Positions 8,630-17,778 of a DNA stretch of 47,437 nucleotides are shown in pieces. The notes under the pieces were generated by a model. It saw nothing but the letters and a program-made list of their open reading frames with translations, did not search any database and was not told where the DNA came from. Location of the stretch: contig JAJZZA010000021.1 in assembly GCA_021797825.1 (NCBI GenBank), forward strand, positions 1-47,437, in the 5' to 3' direction. The translations under genes and the position numbers were made by a program. The DNA comes from Bacillota bacterium (GTDB lineage Bacteria; Bacillota; Sulfobacillia; Sulfobacillales; Sulfobacillaceae). Numbering within the stretch: position 1 is the first letter of the stretch; the number at the start of each line of letters is the position of its first letter.

Positions 8630-9390
8630 ATGAGCCGGTCGGGGAGAAAAAACCACAAGCGGGCTTACTGGCTGCGCGGCCAAATCGTGCAGTGGGTGCG
8701 TGACCTCGCGTTTCGCGAGGGGATTGTGACCGTGGCGCGCCATCCCGCCTATCCATCGCCAATGTGCCCGCACTGCCAACCTGAATACCGCTGGGTACAC
8801 GCCTTCAGCACACCTTCACGTGCTCGAGTCCGCACCATTCCTACATCGCCGATGCGGATTTTGTCGGCATGATAAACCTGTACCGTAAGTGGAGCGGTAT
8901 ATTTACGTATCCTTCCCGGAACAAGACGGATGTACCGGAACGCATCGCGGAGGACTGGCGGTATCTGCCCGCTGAACGCCTGGCCGAGCGCACCCGTGAC
9001 GGGGATCGCGGCGTGGCCAAGCCGCTGATGCCCGCAGACGGGCAACCCTTCGATCGCCCGCCTGGGCAAAAAGAGCGGATCGAAAAATCCCGCCGACAGC
9101 GTAAAAACTGGTAACGGCCAGCGGCGTGCCGCAAGCCAGGGTCGAAGAACCAACGGAAAGCGCAGCGACAAGCCGCTCGTTCCCCGCAACACGACAAGAA
9201 CGTCCGAGAGGACTCTGCGCATCAAACCAGTCATTGTCTGGTCGCCGATGACACGCCTGATTTGTTGGTATTCGAAGCCCTGCGGATCCCAGACATGACG
9301 AAGCGGCCGAAGGCGAAAAAGGTTTGGGTGTCTCCTCTTCTCGGCGTGTGGGGGATCCCCTCGTCCGGCAAGCCGGCACCTGCCTGATCC
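8630..9390 (+). pseudogene. TnpB (IS605 OrfB-type) remnants in shuffled order
   Basis: 8630-8872 reads GRKNHKRAYWLRGQIVQWV and FREGIVTVARHPAYPSPMCPHC, the region up to the first Cys pair of the TnpB zinc ribbon. After a frame change the end of TnpB follows (YIADADFVGMINLYRKW, final RuvC Asp region, ~8845-8900). The same frame then continues into DRGVAKPLMPADGQPFDRPP (~9000), the N-proximal RuvC-I-like region, past one in-frame TAA (9112, probably CAA mutated) into KPGSKNQRKAQRQAARS and DLLVFEALRIPDMTKR (RuvC-II-like, ~9270). Normal order would put this middle part before the zinc ribbon, so two fragments of one or two copies have been joined. Not functional. Confidence 0.75.
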
Positions 9391-9695
9391 CCCCTCAGCA
9401 ACGTCCCCCACTACAGGGCACTCGCATGGAGTCGATGGCTCGCGACGAGACCTGCGCGATATTGGGCCCTGACCAGCGCAGGCTTTGGTCAAATCGGAAC
9501 CTTGCGGAATCCCTGAGGCAACCGCCAAATGCAGCTGACGAACCGCGCATACGACGCAACTGGAGCTTGCCTGAAATTGCCTTTCGCCGGCGGCTCGCAG
9601 CAATATTCCCATCGCTCAAGCCATGGAGTTGTTGCGTGTGGACGGCGCGATCACGAACACTCCCTGGGGTCTTCACCGTGGCAAAATTCCCCTCG
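9391..9695. other. Non-coding remnant region
   Basis: No supported gene. A short stretch near 9530 (MQLTNRAY) faintly recalls a TnpB N-terminus but is too short to call. Probably transposon debris between the TnpB remnant and the convergent acyl-CoA ligase gene. Confidence 0.4.
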
Positions 9696-11288
9696 TCATG
9701 GGTTGCGCAACAGGTAGCGCTGGATTTTGCCGCTGGGCGTCTTGGGCAGCGTACCGACAAATTCGATCTCCCGCGGATAAGCGGTTTTGGCCAATCGCTG
9801 GCGAACCCACTCCTTGAGTTCAGCGGCTAGCGGCTCGCTGGCCGCGTGCGTGTTTCGCAAGACAATGTAGGCCTTAACCGATTCGCCGCGCAGGTCGTCA
9901 GGTACCCCAATGACGGCGCACTCCGCCACGGAAGGATGCGTCATGAGGATGTTTTCCACTTCGAAGGGACCAATGCGGTATCCGGCCGATAGGATAATAT
10001 CGTCGGAACGCCCTGAAAAATAGAAATGGCCTTCGTCATCGCGGCTGGCGTCGTCTCCGGTAAGATAGTAGCGGTTGTCTGGGGTGAACCGTTGCCGTGT
10101 GCGTTCCGGAGCATGAAAATATCTGGTAAACCAGCATAAAGGCGAACCCTGGGTGTCTATTGCCAGGTGTCCTTCTCGCCCATCGGCGAGTTCAACGCCC
10201 TCATCGTCCACCACGACCGGACGAAAACCCGGCAAGGCCACACCCATGGAACCGGGTTTGACCGGCCGGTCTTGTTCCGGATGGTGGTGGTTGTTAATCA
10301 CCATGCCCAGCTCCGTCTGACCATAATGGTCATAGATGGGGACTCCCAAGACGGACTGAGACCATTGACTAACCTCGGGGTTTAATGGTTCCCCGGCGCT
10401 GGAAATGACCCTTAGCGACGTTTTCTTGGGGGTGGGACTGGTGGCGCGGATCGCGCGAAAGGCGGTGGGTGCTGCCGCAAAGTTGGTAATCTGATAGTGC
10501 TCCAAGAGATGTAAAATCCGTTCGGGCTCAAATGCTCCGAGATAAGCCAGGGTTGCTTGGCCCAGCAAAAGTGGTCCGATTAATCCGTAATAGAGGCCAT
10601 AGGCCCAGCCTGGATCGGCCAGATTCCAAAATCGGTCGTTTGGCCGAAGATCTAGCCCTAAGCGCATGTAAGCTTCGAAGGAGGCCAACGCCCAAATCGG
10701 CACCACAACGCCTTTCGGCTGTCCGGTCGTGCCCGACGTATAGAGCAGCACCATGGCGTCATCTCCGTTGCGGGCAATCCAATCGGTTCGCGCAGGCGAT
10801 GCCATTAAACTCTCAAAAGAGATATCGCCGCGCTCGACGCTGCCTCCCGTGGTCACGACCACCAGGCTTGCCTGGGCCGGAGCGACGGGAAGCTTCGAGC
10901 GGTTGGGACCGTCGGTCACGACAAGCTTGGTGGCGCTGTCGGTCAAACGGTAACTCACCGCCTCGGTGCCAAAAGCCGTAAAGAGCGGCACATAGACCGC
11001 CCCCAACCGCCAGGCGGCCAACGCGGTCACCGTTAATTCGAGACCTTTGGGAAGCAGGGCGGCAACGCGGTCTCCCGGTTGCACCCCGAGTGCGCTCAAC
11101 CCGTGCGCCAGCCGAGCGCTCAAAGCGTCCAATTCGGAAAATGTGTATGCGTTGTCGTGACCCGGCGCCGTTACGACCCGGAGTGCCATGTCCCGCGGCC
11201 TTTCGGCGCTATGCCGGCCGATCAAAAACCACGCTGCGTTGACTCCCGCGACGCGATATTGCGATAACCCAGACGGTATGGTGTCCAT
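9696..11288 (-). CDS. AMP-forming acyl-CoA synthetase (acetyl/medium-chain type)
   Basis: 530-aa cytoplasmic adenylate-forming enzyme activating a carboxylic acid with ATP and CoA. Visible motifs: P-loop-like MVLLYTSGTTGQPKGVV, YDHYGQTELGM (A5), YYLTGDDASRDDEGHFYF with GRSDDIILSAGYRIGP (hinge), and LPKTPSGKIQRYLLR with the C-terminal catalytic Lys. Length and motifs fit the Acs/medium-chain acyl-CoA ligase group; the acid is not predictable. ATG 11288 is preferred over a TTG at 11294 because AAGGAGG is 9 bases upstream of the ATG but only 3 from the TTG. Stands alone. Confidence 0.88.
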   Translation of the reverse strand: MDTIPSGLSQYRVAGVNAAWFLIGRHSAERPRDMALRVVTAPGHDNAYTFSELDALSARLAHGLSALGVQPGDRVAALLPKGLELTVTALAAWRLGAVYVPLFTAFGTEAVSYRLTDSATKLVVTDGPNRSKLPVAPAQASLVVVTTGGSVERGDISFESLMASPARTDWIARNGDDAMVLLYTSGTTGQPKGVVVPIWALASFEAYMRLGLDLRPNDRFWNLADPGWAYGLYYGLIGPLLLGQATLAYLGAFEPERILHLLEHYQITNFAAAPTAFRAIRATSPTPKKTSLRVISSAGEPLNPEVSQWSQSVLGVPIYDHYGQTELGMVINNHHHPEQDRPVKPGSMGVALPGFRPVVVDDEGVELADGREGHLAIDTQGSPLCWFTRYFHAPERTRQRFTPDNRYYLTGDDASRDDEGHFYFSGRSDDIILSAGYRIGPFEVENILMTHPSVAECAVIGVPDDLRGESVKAYIVLRNTHAASEPLAAELKEWVRQRLAKTAYPREIEFVGTLPKTPSGKIQRYLLRNP

Positions 11289-11655
11289 GACCAATGGCCT
11301 CCTTATGGCGGCAGCGGGGATGGCGGTTGCGGTACCGCCATCCCGGCGGCATGGACCGCGGTTGCTGCCAGCACGCTTTTGCTCAAGTATTGCACAGGGG
11401 CGTCAGGCTAGCCAGAAGTCCGGGTAAGCCCCGTCAACAATTCCCCGAAAAGCGAGTGCGAGGCGGCATTTTGGGGCGGATTGCCAAACTGCCAAGCCGA
11501 GCCGGACGGCGACTGGATAGACGGGGCCTAAGATGTGCGCGCGGAGCGTGACCAGACCCCCGCTCTTTTCGGCTCTCGACAGGCCGACTGCTATGCCCGG
11601 ATCACTCAGTACTCGCACGTCGACGACGCGGTCACAACGATCGGCTGTGGGGAAC
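11289..11655. other. Intergenic region upstream of the acyl-CoA ligase
   Basis: About 365 bases between two minus-strand genes. It holds the ligase ribosome binding site and a strong hairpin (listed separately). No convincing -35/-10 pair or gene was found. Confidence 0.5.
11317..11344 (-). promoter_or_regulatory. Perfect inverted repeat in the acyl-CoA ligase leader
   Basis: GGGATGGCGGT (11317-11327) and ACCGCCATCCC (11334-11344) form an 11-bp stem with a 6-base loop, 29 bases upstream of the ligase start. No T-run follows on either strand, so it is not a simple terminator. It may be an operator or an mRNA 5' hairpin. Confidence 0.45.
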
Positions 11656-13518
11656 TTAACTGGACCACGTTCTCCCGCCATTGGTTGTGTGATAGAGGGG
11701 GGCTTGGCCCCCGGGAGTCAACCATCCTTCTGTGGGGGATACAAAGTTCACCCATTGGATGGTGATGTTAGGCGGCACGGTTTCCGTATGCCAGCTTTTG
11801 CCCCCGTCCTGAGTGATAAAGATCGTACGCTGATACCAAAGATAGCCAAACTGCCGGTTAAGAAAGTTCAAGCCCAGAGGATATCCGTTATTAGCCCGCT
11901 GGGCCGATGGCAATTGATAACGCAGCCAAGTTTGACCATTGACCGTATGGTAGAGATAGGGGGTCAGGGGATGCCCCGCCTCGTAGCGTTTGATGGCTGC
12001 CGGATCATGGGCGTGATGCTCGTCAAAAGCATGTTGCGCACCCACCGCTGTGGACGACATCCCGATCGCCCATAGGTCATCGGGAGCGGGACTTGTCAGC
12101 AGACGTGGAGCAAAGGGCAGGGCCAGCCTTTGCCAATGCTGTCCGCCGTGGTTGCTGACCCAGGCCCGGGTTCCCTGCGGAGAATCCGTCACCATAACCC
12201 CCCGACCCGATGCGGTCATGGACAAGCTTTGGGCACGCTGCCGGCCCGGCACAGAAATCGCCTGGAAATGATGGCCAAGGTCGGAACTCATATACACCGC
12301 GCCGTTTTGGCCCACAACCCATATGGTGTGGCCCTCGCCCCATTGGAGGGCTGCGATATTGATGGCGGGACCGACCGCCTCGCGCCAGGTTTGCCCTCCG
12401 TTTTGGGTGATGAGGATGGACGAAGAACTTCCCCCCATTCCCATCCCCAATCCGGGCGTGGCGAAGCTGACGGAGCCGGTTGGGGTTGCCGGAGGATACC
12501 GTCTGGACCAGTGGCGTCCGCCGTCGGTCGTCGCCCACAAAATGCTTCCCCCGCCCTCTGTCAGGATGAATCCGGTATGGGCAGCGGGAAACGCCAGGCT
12601 GTCCACCATGACGCTGTCGGGTGGGAAATGGTTGGCCCATACCACGTTCCAATGCAGTCCGCCGTCGGTTGTCCGGTAGACGGCACCGCGGGCCAAGGCC
12701 ATATAGCCCAACTGGCTGTTGACGAAATGCAAGACATCTACGTAGCCACCCACAGATAGACTGCCGGCGGCGGACGACGCGCCCAGGGGTGCCGATTGGG
12801 CAATCTCGGTCCAAAATTGCCCCCCGTTAGTTGTTTGATACAACGCTTTCATCTGTTCTCCCGCCCCGGGTTCGCTTCCCGCCAAAAGCCAGCCGGTGGT
12901 GGCGTTGAGAAAATCCACGGAGCTGCCCAACGCGCCGGGAAACAGAGGGACCGCACCTGTCGGCATCCATGTGCTTCCCCCGTCGGTGGTGCGATAGAGG
13001 CGGGATTGAGCCGTTTGCGAATTCGATTCGACCATCCAACCGGTGGTGGCACTGACGAAGTCGGGGGGGCTTAAAGAGGTGTTGGCGGGTGCGTCAAATA
13101 TGGTGGTCCAGGACCGCCCGCCATCGGTAGTCCGGGCCAGGCTGGTGGCCAGCTGGCATCCGGTCTGGGGGCATGCGGTCATCCAGCCCGTTTGGGCGTT
13201 TATCATCGTCAACCCCAAGAGGCTGGGGAACAGATGCCGGGGCTGCCAGGTGCGTCCTCCGTTGGTCGTTTGCAGAACCGCGGCAACCTGTCCTAGCGAA
13301 CCCATTGCAAATCCGACGCGGTCCGATACGAATTGAATTTGGGAGAGCGTTGCCGGGGTGTTGGGGAGCGTGTTAAATTGCGGCGTGCTCTGTTGGTCCA
13401 CCCTCAGCCGGGTGATGGCCGACACCGTTGGGGAAGAGGCGTTCGGTCCCCCCGGACCACAGCCCGCGGAACCCAAAACGGCCAAAAACCCTAGTCCGAC
13501 CCACTGTCGAGGCAACAC
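11656..13518 (-). CDS. BNR-repeat beta-propeller lipoprotein
   Basis: 620-aa exported protein. The N-terminus (MLPRQWVGLGFLAVLGSAGC) looks like a lipoprotein signal with Cys at about residue 20, although the -3 residue is Ser rather than Leu. The rest contains about twelve BNR/Ycf48-like repeats with cores such as TTNGGRTW, TTDGGRSW, TTDGGLHW, TQDGGKSW, which build beta-propellers. GTG start with GGAGGGAA five bases upstream. Such proteins can bind sugars or help assemble membrane complexes; no catalytic residues can be assigned. It lies just downstream of the surface-glycan cluster on the same strand. Confidence 0.8.
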   Translation of the reverse strand: MLPRQWVGLGFLAVLGSAGCGPGGPNASSPTVSAITRLRVDQQSTPQFNTLPNTPATLSQIQFVSDRVGFAMGSLGQVAAVLQTTNGGRTWQPRHLFPSLLGLTMINAQTGWMTACPQTGCQLATSLARTTDGGRSWTTIFDAPANTSLSPPDFVSATTGWMVESNSQTAQSRLYRTTDGGSTWMPTGAVPLFPGALGSSVDFLNATTGWLLAGSEPGAGEQMKALYQTTNGGQFWTEIAQSAPLGASSAAGSLSVGGYVDVLHFVNSQLGYMALARGAVYRTTDGGLHWNVVWANHFPPDSVMVDSLAFPAAHTGFILTEGGGSILWATTDGGRHWSRRYPPATPTGSVSFATPGLGMGMGGSSSSILITQNGGQTWREAVGPAINIAALQWGEGHTIWVVGQNGAVYMSSDLGHHFQAISVPGRQRAQSLSMTASGRGVMVTDSPQGTRAWVSNHGGQHWQRLALPFAPRLLTSPAPDDLWAIGMSSTAVGAQHAFDEHHAHDPAAIKRYEAGHPLTPYLYHTVNGQTWLRYQLPSAQRANNGYPLGLNFLNRQFGYLWYQRTIFITQDGGKSWHTETVPPNITIQWVNFVSPTEGWLTPGGQAPLYHTTNGGRTWSS

Positions 13519-13736
13519 CTAAGTTCCCTCCCCGCTGACTCCTGCTGATAATAACGCCGCGGGCGAGGAAAAGGTTGCTGAACCAAGCCGCCGGCCGCCA
13601 GGGGGCATGTGCCGCCCGGGACCGCAGCGGACAAGGCCCGCACGGCAAGCAATGGATTGATGACCCGCTCGTTCTTGGGTTCCGACCGGACGGTGGGTCC
13701 CAGAGGACGATGGCGGTAACGTCCCGGCCGAGCGCG

Positions 13737-14837
13737 TCAAGCACTGCCGTCGCGGTCACTCAGGTCATGCAGCAGATGGGAGACGATTCGCCGGGATGCC
13801 TGCCCGTCACCGTAAGGGCTTCCTGTTGCAAAGGTCAGGCGGCCGGCCAGAATGTCGGTGGCCAGGGCTACAATGCGCTGGGGGTCGTGCCCCGCCAACA
13901 CCCCATAGCCTCCGCTGACTACTTCCGGGCGCTCGGTGTGGTCGCGAGTGATGAGGAGCGGAATGCCCAGAATCGAGGCTTCTTCCTGCAGGCCGCCGGA
14001 ATCGCTGATGATGAGGTGCGCAGTTTTAAGAAACGCGATCCAGGTGTCATATTCCATGGGATCGATAATCTGCACGGGGCCAGGGCGCAATAGCTGGCGG
14101 GCGGCCGCAACGATGCGGGGATTGGGATGAAGCGGCAGAAATAGTTCGATGTGGGACTGGCGGGCCAATGTGTTGAGCGCCCCAAAAATGTCCGTTAGGT
14201 GCCGATAGTTCTCCCGACGGTGGATGGTGGCAACAATTCTCCGGGGTCTTTGCCGGGGGGGAAGAGTGAACTCTCCCGGCAATCCCCAGCGGATGACTTG
14301 GGCCAGAGCATCGACCACGGGGTTGCCCGTTACGAAAATTTTGCCGGGGGCCGATTCTTGCCGAAGATTGGCGGCCGCCGTGTCGGATGGAGCGAAATTC
14401 CATTGGCTAAAGGTGGCGATGGTGCGGCGGAAGGTTTCCTCCGGAAACGGCGATCGGGGGCGATAGGTGCGCAGGCCGGCTTCCACATGGGCCACCGCGA
14501 ACCCCTCATGGAAAGCGGCCCAGGCCGCCATTACCGCGGTGGCGGTGTCGCCCAAAACCATGACGACGTCCGGCGCCAGCGTTCGCAGGAGCCGGGGGAG
14601 ACGGGTAAGGATGCGGGCTTCCAGCTCGACCAGGGTCTGGCGTGGTTGGAGCAGATTCAGGTGATAGGCGACGGGGACCCCAAAACGTTCCATGATGGAC
14701 GGCATCAGACGATCATGTTGGCCCGTGTCGACGCCAAAGTAGGAGACTTGCGGGCAATGGAGCAGAGCCTGGGATACCGGCGCCAGTTTAATCGCCTCCG
14801 GACGGGTTCCGAACACCACGGCTACCGTTATCGCCAT
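13737..14837 (-). CDS. wecB: UDP-N-acetylglucosamine 2-epimerase (non-hydrolysing)
   Basis: 366 aa, cytoplasmic. Converts UDP-GlcNAc to UDP-ManNAc for surface polymers. Family motifs: FGTRPEAIKLAPV, TGQHDRLM, VMVLGDTATAVMAAWAAF, VAHVEAGLRTYRPRSPFPEE, GNPVVDAL, TIHRRENY, LPLHPNP, SDSGGLQEEASILGIP, RDHTERPEVV. ATG overlaps the end of the upstream methyltransferase gene by ten bases. Length is normal. Last gene of the glycan cluster; no ManNAc dehydrogenase (wecC) is present in the window. Confidence 0.93.
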   Translation of the reverse strand: MAITVAVVFGTRPEAIKLAPVSQALLHCPQVSYFGVDTGQHDRLMPSIMERFGVPVAYHLNLLQPRQTLVELEARILTRLPRLLRTLAPDVVMVLGDTATAVMAAWAAFHEGFAVAHVEAGLRTYRPRSPFPEETFRRTIATFSQWNFAPSDTAAANLRQESAPGKIFVTGNPVVDALAQVIRWGLPGEFTLPPRQRPRRIVATIHRRENYRHLTDIFGALNTLARQSHIELFLPLHPNPRIVAAARQLLRPGPVQIIDPMEYDTWIAFLKTAHLIISDSGGLQEEASILGIPLLITRDHTERPEVVSGGYGVLAGHDPQRIVALATDILAGRLTFATGSPYGDGQASRRIVSHLLHDLSDRDGSA

Positions 14838-15493
14838 GATTCAGTTCCCCGGCGCCGTAATACGGCGCGAAAACAGCGGAGCGCACCGTCCGGCGATGCG
14901 AGACTCTCGGCCGGCAGCGAAAAATCGACCGGGCCGGCGAACGCCAGGCCGGCCGCTACCACGGCGTGGTGAAAAAAGGCGAGATCGACCGTGGGGTAGT
15001 CCAGGCTTACGACGATTAGACCATTATCGGCCAGAGCCCGCTCAAATTCCGCCAAGGTTCTGTGCTGACCATCTTCCGACAAATGCTCCAAGACCGACAG
15101 ACAAAAAATGCGGTCAAACGATTTCGCCGCATACGGGAGATCGAAAATGGAGGCCAGGACTAAGGCCAGACGCGGCAGATAGGCGCGGATTAGCCGGTCG
15201 GCCACTTCCGGCCCGAAATCGTCGGCAATTCCCTGCCGCAGAGCGTCAGCGGTGAGCAGACGCGGATCATGGTCACACGCGTGGGCGGTTTGGCAGTGCG
15301 CCGCTAGCCAGAACTTGAAGGGATGCGACACCCCTGCCGCCGCATCCAGCACCGTGGCCTGAGCGTCGGCGAATTCTTGTGCCCAGCGGTATTCGTAAGG
15401 CCGGCTCCACCAGGTCTGGGGCAACGGCGCCAGCACCACGTCGGTTTGCGGGTCCGAGGCCAGAACGAAACGGCTGACCCATTTTTCATCCAT
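14828..15493 (-). CDS. SAM-dependent methyltransferase
   Basis: 221 aa class I methyltransferase-like protein. Motif I is degenerate (TVLDAAAGVSHPF), motif II Asp is in ACDHDPRLL, and the later part reads SFDRIFCLSVLEHL and ALADNGLIVVSLD, typical of methyltransferase type 11/23 proteins. ATG 15493 is chosen for GGGAGG 9-10 bases upstream; it overlaps the end of the preceding glycosyltransferase gene. Probably modifies a sugar or the glycan made by its neighbours; the substrate is inferred only from context. Confidence 0.78.
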   Translation of the reverse strand: MDEKWVSRFVLASDPQTDVVLAPLPQTWWSRPYEYRWAQEFADAQATVLDAAAGVSHPFKFWLAAHCQTAHACDHDPRLLTADALRQGIADDFGPEVADRLIRAYLPRLALVLASIFDLPYAAKSFDRIFCLSVLEHLSEDGQHRTLAEFERALADNGLIVVSLDYPTVDLAFFHHAVVAAGLAFAGPVDFSLPAESLASPDGALRCFRAVLRRRGTESWR

Positions 15494-16589
15494 TTTGTCC
15501 GCCTCCCGACGCGGGCCGGCCATAGACGCTAAACAGGGCGTTGGTCCACGATGCCTGCCACTGTTCCAAGCCAAAGCACACGGCCGACCGCCGGGCGTTG
15601 TCCGCCAGTTCCCGCCGCCAAGCCGGTCTGGCCAAAAGATCGGCGATGGCATCGCGCACTGCACCCGCACGCGGCGGCACCAGTAACCCGTTAAATCCCG
15701 ACAGGATCAGATTGGTCAATCCTCCAATATTGGTGGCCACGACCGCAGAGCCGGATGCCATCGCTTCCAGGCAAGCCAGCGAGGTTCCCTCGCTGTAAGT
15801 CGATGGGATCACGACGATGTCGGCTTGACGGTACAATTGCGGCATCTCATCAAACGGCGTGCTGACCAACTGCACGCGGTCGGAAAACGGGAAGGCCTCC
15901 AACTGGCGGTCGAACCGTTCGTTCCACGGGCGGTTGTTGCGATCGACGCTCATGGTGACGCGCAGGCTGCGGTCCGCGGCAATCAGCGGAGCGACGGCCT
16001 CCAGAAAGAGGCTGATGCCGCGGGCGGGGTCGATCCGGCGGGGGAACAGGATAAGCGGCGGGTCCGGGCGCGGTACGGATGGGGGCGTGAATTGGCGCGT
16101 GTCCACGCAATTGGGAATCACCGTAATCTTGTCGGCGAGGCTTGGGTAGACCGCACGCATCACATTGAGGAAATTGTAATCGACCGACACGATGGCCTCG
16201 GCCTGCTGCAACGCAGAGCGACAGGCCTGGAACTGAACGTCGGCGTCCATTCCCGGCGCGTCCCACCAAACGCCGTGGGAGACCACCAGCGAGTGCGGAC
16301 GGTAGGCCATCGGCTCCTGCATGATCGAGAGGTACAATGACTGCGTGGTGTGGTGATGGATCGATTCCAACGCGGCCAACAGACTGAGACGGGCGAGCCC
16401 GTGGCCGCGAATGGGGATGCCGTCGATGGTCCGCGTCCAGTCGGACGATCCGTTTTGGTGCACATCGACCGTGTACCCCGCCCGTCGGGCAGTTCGGATC
16501 AAGGCCCAGGCCATCCGCTCGAGGCCCCCTAAGACAGGACGGTCGCCGTCCCAGGTCAGGAGGTTCGGCAAGATAAAAGACAGCGTCAT
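15486..16589 (-). CDS. GT4-family glycosyltransferase
   Basis: 367 aa, GT-B fold retaining glycosyltransferase. N-terminal acceptor domain with the glycine-rich PVLGGLERMAWAL; C-terminal Glycos_transf_1 domain from about residue 170 (ILFPRRIDPARGISLFLEA, then EGTSLACLEAMASGSAVV with the EX7E motif, and IGGLTNLILSGFNGLL). GAGGAG precedes the ATG by about 9 bases. Shares arrangement and motifs with the other GT4 at 18484-19602, so the two look like paralogues. Acceptor and donor unknown. Confidence 0.87.
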   Translation of the reverse strand: MTLSFILPNLLTWDGDRPVLGGLERMAWALIRTARRAGYTVDVHQNGSSDWTRTIDGIPIRGHGLARLSLLAALESIHHHTTQSLYLSIMQEPMAYRPHSLVVSHGVWWDAPGMDADVQFQACRSALQQAEAIVSVDYNFLNVMRAVYPSLADKITVIPNCVDTRQFTPPSVPRPDPPLILFPRRIDPARGISLFLEAVAPLIAADRSLRVTMSVDRNNRPWNERFDRQLEAFPFSDRVQLVSTPFDEMPQLYRQADIVVIPSTYSEGTSLACLEAMASGSAVVATNIGGLTNLILSGFNGLLVPPRAGAVRDAIADLLARPAWRRELADNARRSAVCFGLEQWQASWTNALFSVYGRPASGGGQNG

Positions 16590-16815
16590 GGCGCATTCTC
16601 CTCATCACAAAGATTGTCTGGCGGGATCTGGCCCCGGTTTGGGTTCGGGCCGGCGGGCTGGCGTGGGCGGGACCGGAGCCGCGGCCACAACGCATGGCAG
16701 ACGGCATCCGGCGAACGGCTCGACAACAACTCCTGCGCCGCGTTGCCCCACGTTCCCCAGAGGGGAATGGTGGGCGGCGGCGACCGGATTTCGGACGGAA
16801 ATGGCCGCTTGCCGC

Positions 16816-17547
16816 CTAAACGCCGGTGTTCTGGCGCAACCAACCGGGGCTTGGCAACTCAATCCAGGGTTCCAGGGTGACGGTGCTGGCCAACACGCTT
16901 TCGGTATGCGGCTGGACTTTGCCGTAGGTGGTCAGGTCGTGGTGGCGATAAAACAGGTATTTCCGCAGATGTTCGTCGCCGCGGGCCCAACCGTAATGGC
17001 GGACGCGAAGCGGGCTGTAAAAAGTTACGCGATCGCGATACGCCAAGGGGAACCGGCCGCAGTGAATGGGCTGTTGCAGCCAGCCGGAGGGGAGATCGGG
17101 GTCAAAACGTACCAACAGCGGAGAAAAACGATTCCAGGGATGCCAGGCCCCATCGATGCGGATCAGCTCGGTGCTCTTCCAGAAATCGAAAATGCGAAAC
17201 GCCACCGCGTCGTAGTCGTGTTGCTCCAAGAGCCGCGGCAACTCGGCCAGCGCCCGGTCTTCAAAACACTCGTCCGCATCTAAGGCCAGCACCCAGTCGG
17301 GCCTCTGCAACGCCGTCAATTTCCACAGATGATGGCGCAGTTCCGCTTCGTTTCGTTCAAACCACGCGAAGTCACCGCGATAATAGCGCACGGCGGGATA
17401 GCTCCGGCATATGCGGGAGGTTTCATCGTCAGAGGCGTCATCATAGACCACCACCGCGTCGCTGAACGCGGTCAACTGGTCCAGAACTCGGCCCAGCCAG
17501 CGCTGGGCTTCATTACGCACGGGCAACATGGCTACCAGCCGCGCCAT
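16816..17547 (-). CDS. GT2-family glycosyltransferase
   Basis: 243 aa, GT-A fold. Motifs: LPVRNEAQRWL, VYDDASDDETSRIC, WVLALDADECFEDRAL (DAD metal site), ending in RVRHYGWARGDEHLRKYLFYR. This last element is common in WaaE-like and SPBc2-type GT2 enzymes adding sugars to surface glycans or proteins. ATG 17547 is selected because AAAGGAGGAG lies just upstream; a longer frame has no such signal. Separated from neighbours by ~230-base gaps that hold no gene I can support. Confidence 0.85.
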   Translation of the reverse strand: MARLVAMLPVRNEAQRWLGRVLDQLTAFSDAVVVYDDASDDETSRICRSYPAVRYYRGDFAWFERNEAELRHHLWKLTALQRPDWVLALDADECFEDRALAELPRLLEQHDYDAVAFRIFDFWKSTELIRIDGAWHPWNRFSPLLVRFDPDLPSGWLQQPIHCGRFPLAYRDRVTFYSPLRVRHYGWARGDEHLRKYLFYRHHDLTTYGKVQPHTESVLASTVTLEPWIELPSPGWLRQNTGV

Positions 17548-17778
17548 GGCTTGCTCCTCCTTTCTTTCCGAGGCCACTGGTTTGGTCAATCCGTCACGGG
17601 TGGCTTTTTCCAACAAGTGTCGGAGCATTCTGCAGTAAAATATGGAAACGGAGCGCGAGGAGTGTCAGTATCACCGAAAAAAATTGGGTGCGCCGCAAAA
17701 CGTCGGGTGCGACCATCGGGCATCGCAACGTGATCGGGAAAGGGAGGGGATGGTGATACCGGTTGGCCGGGAGGGTTG

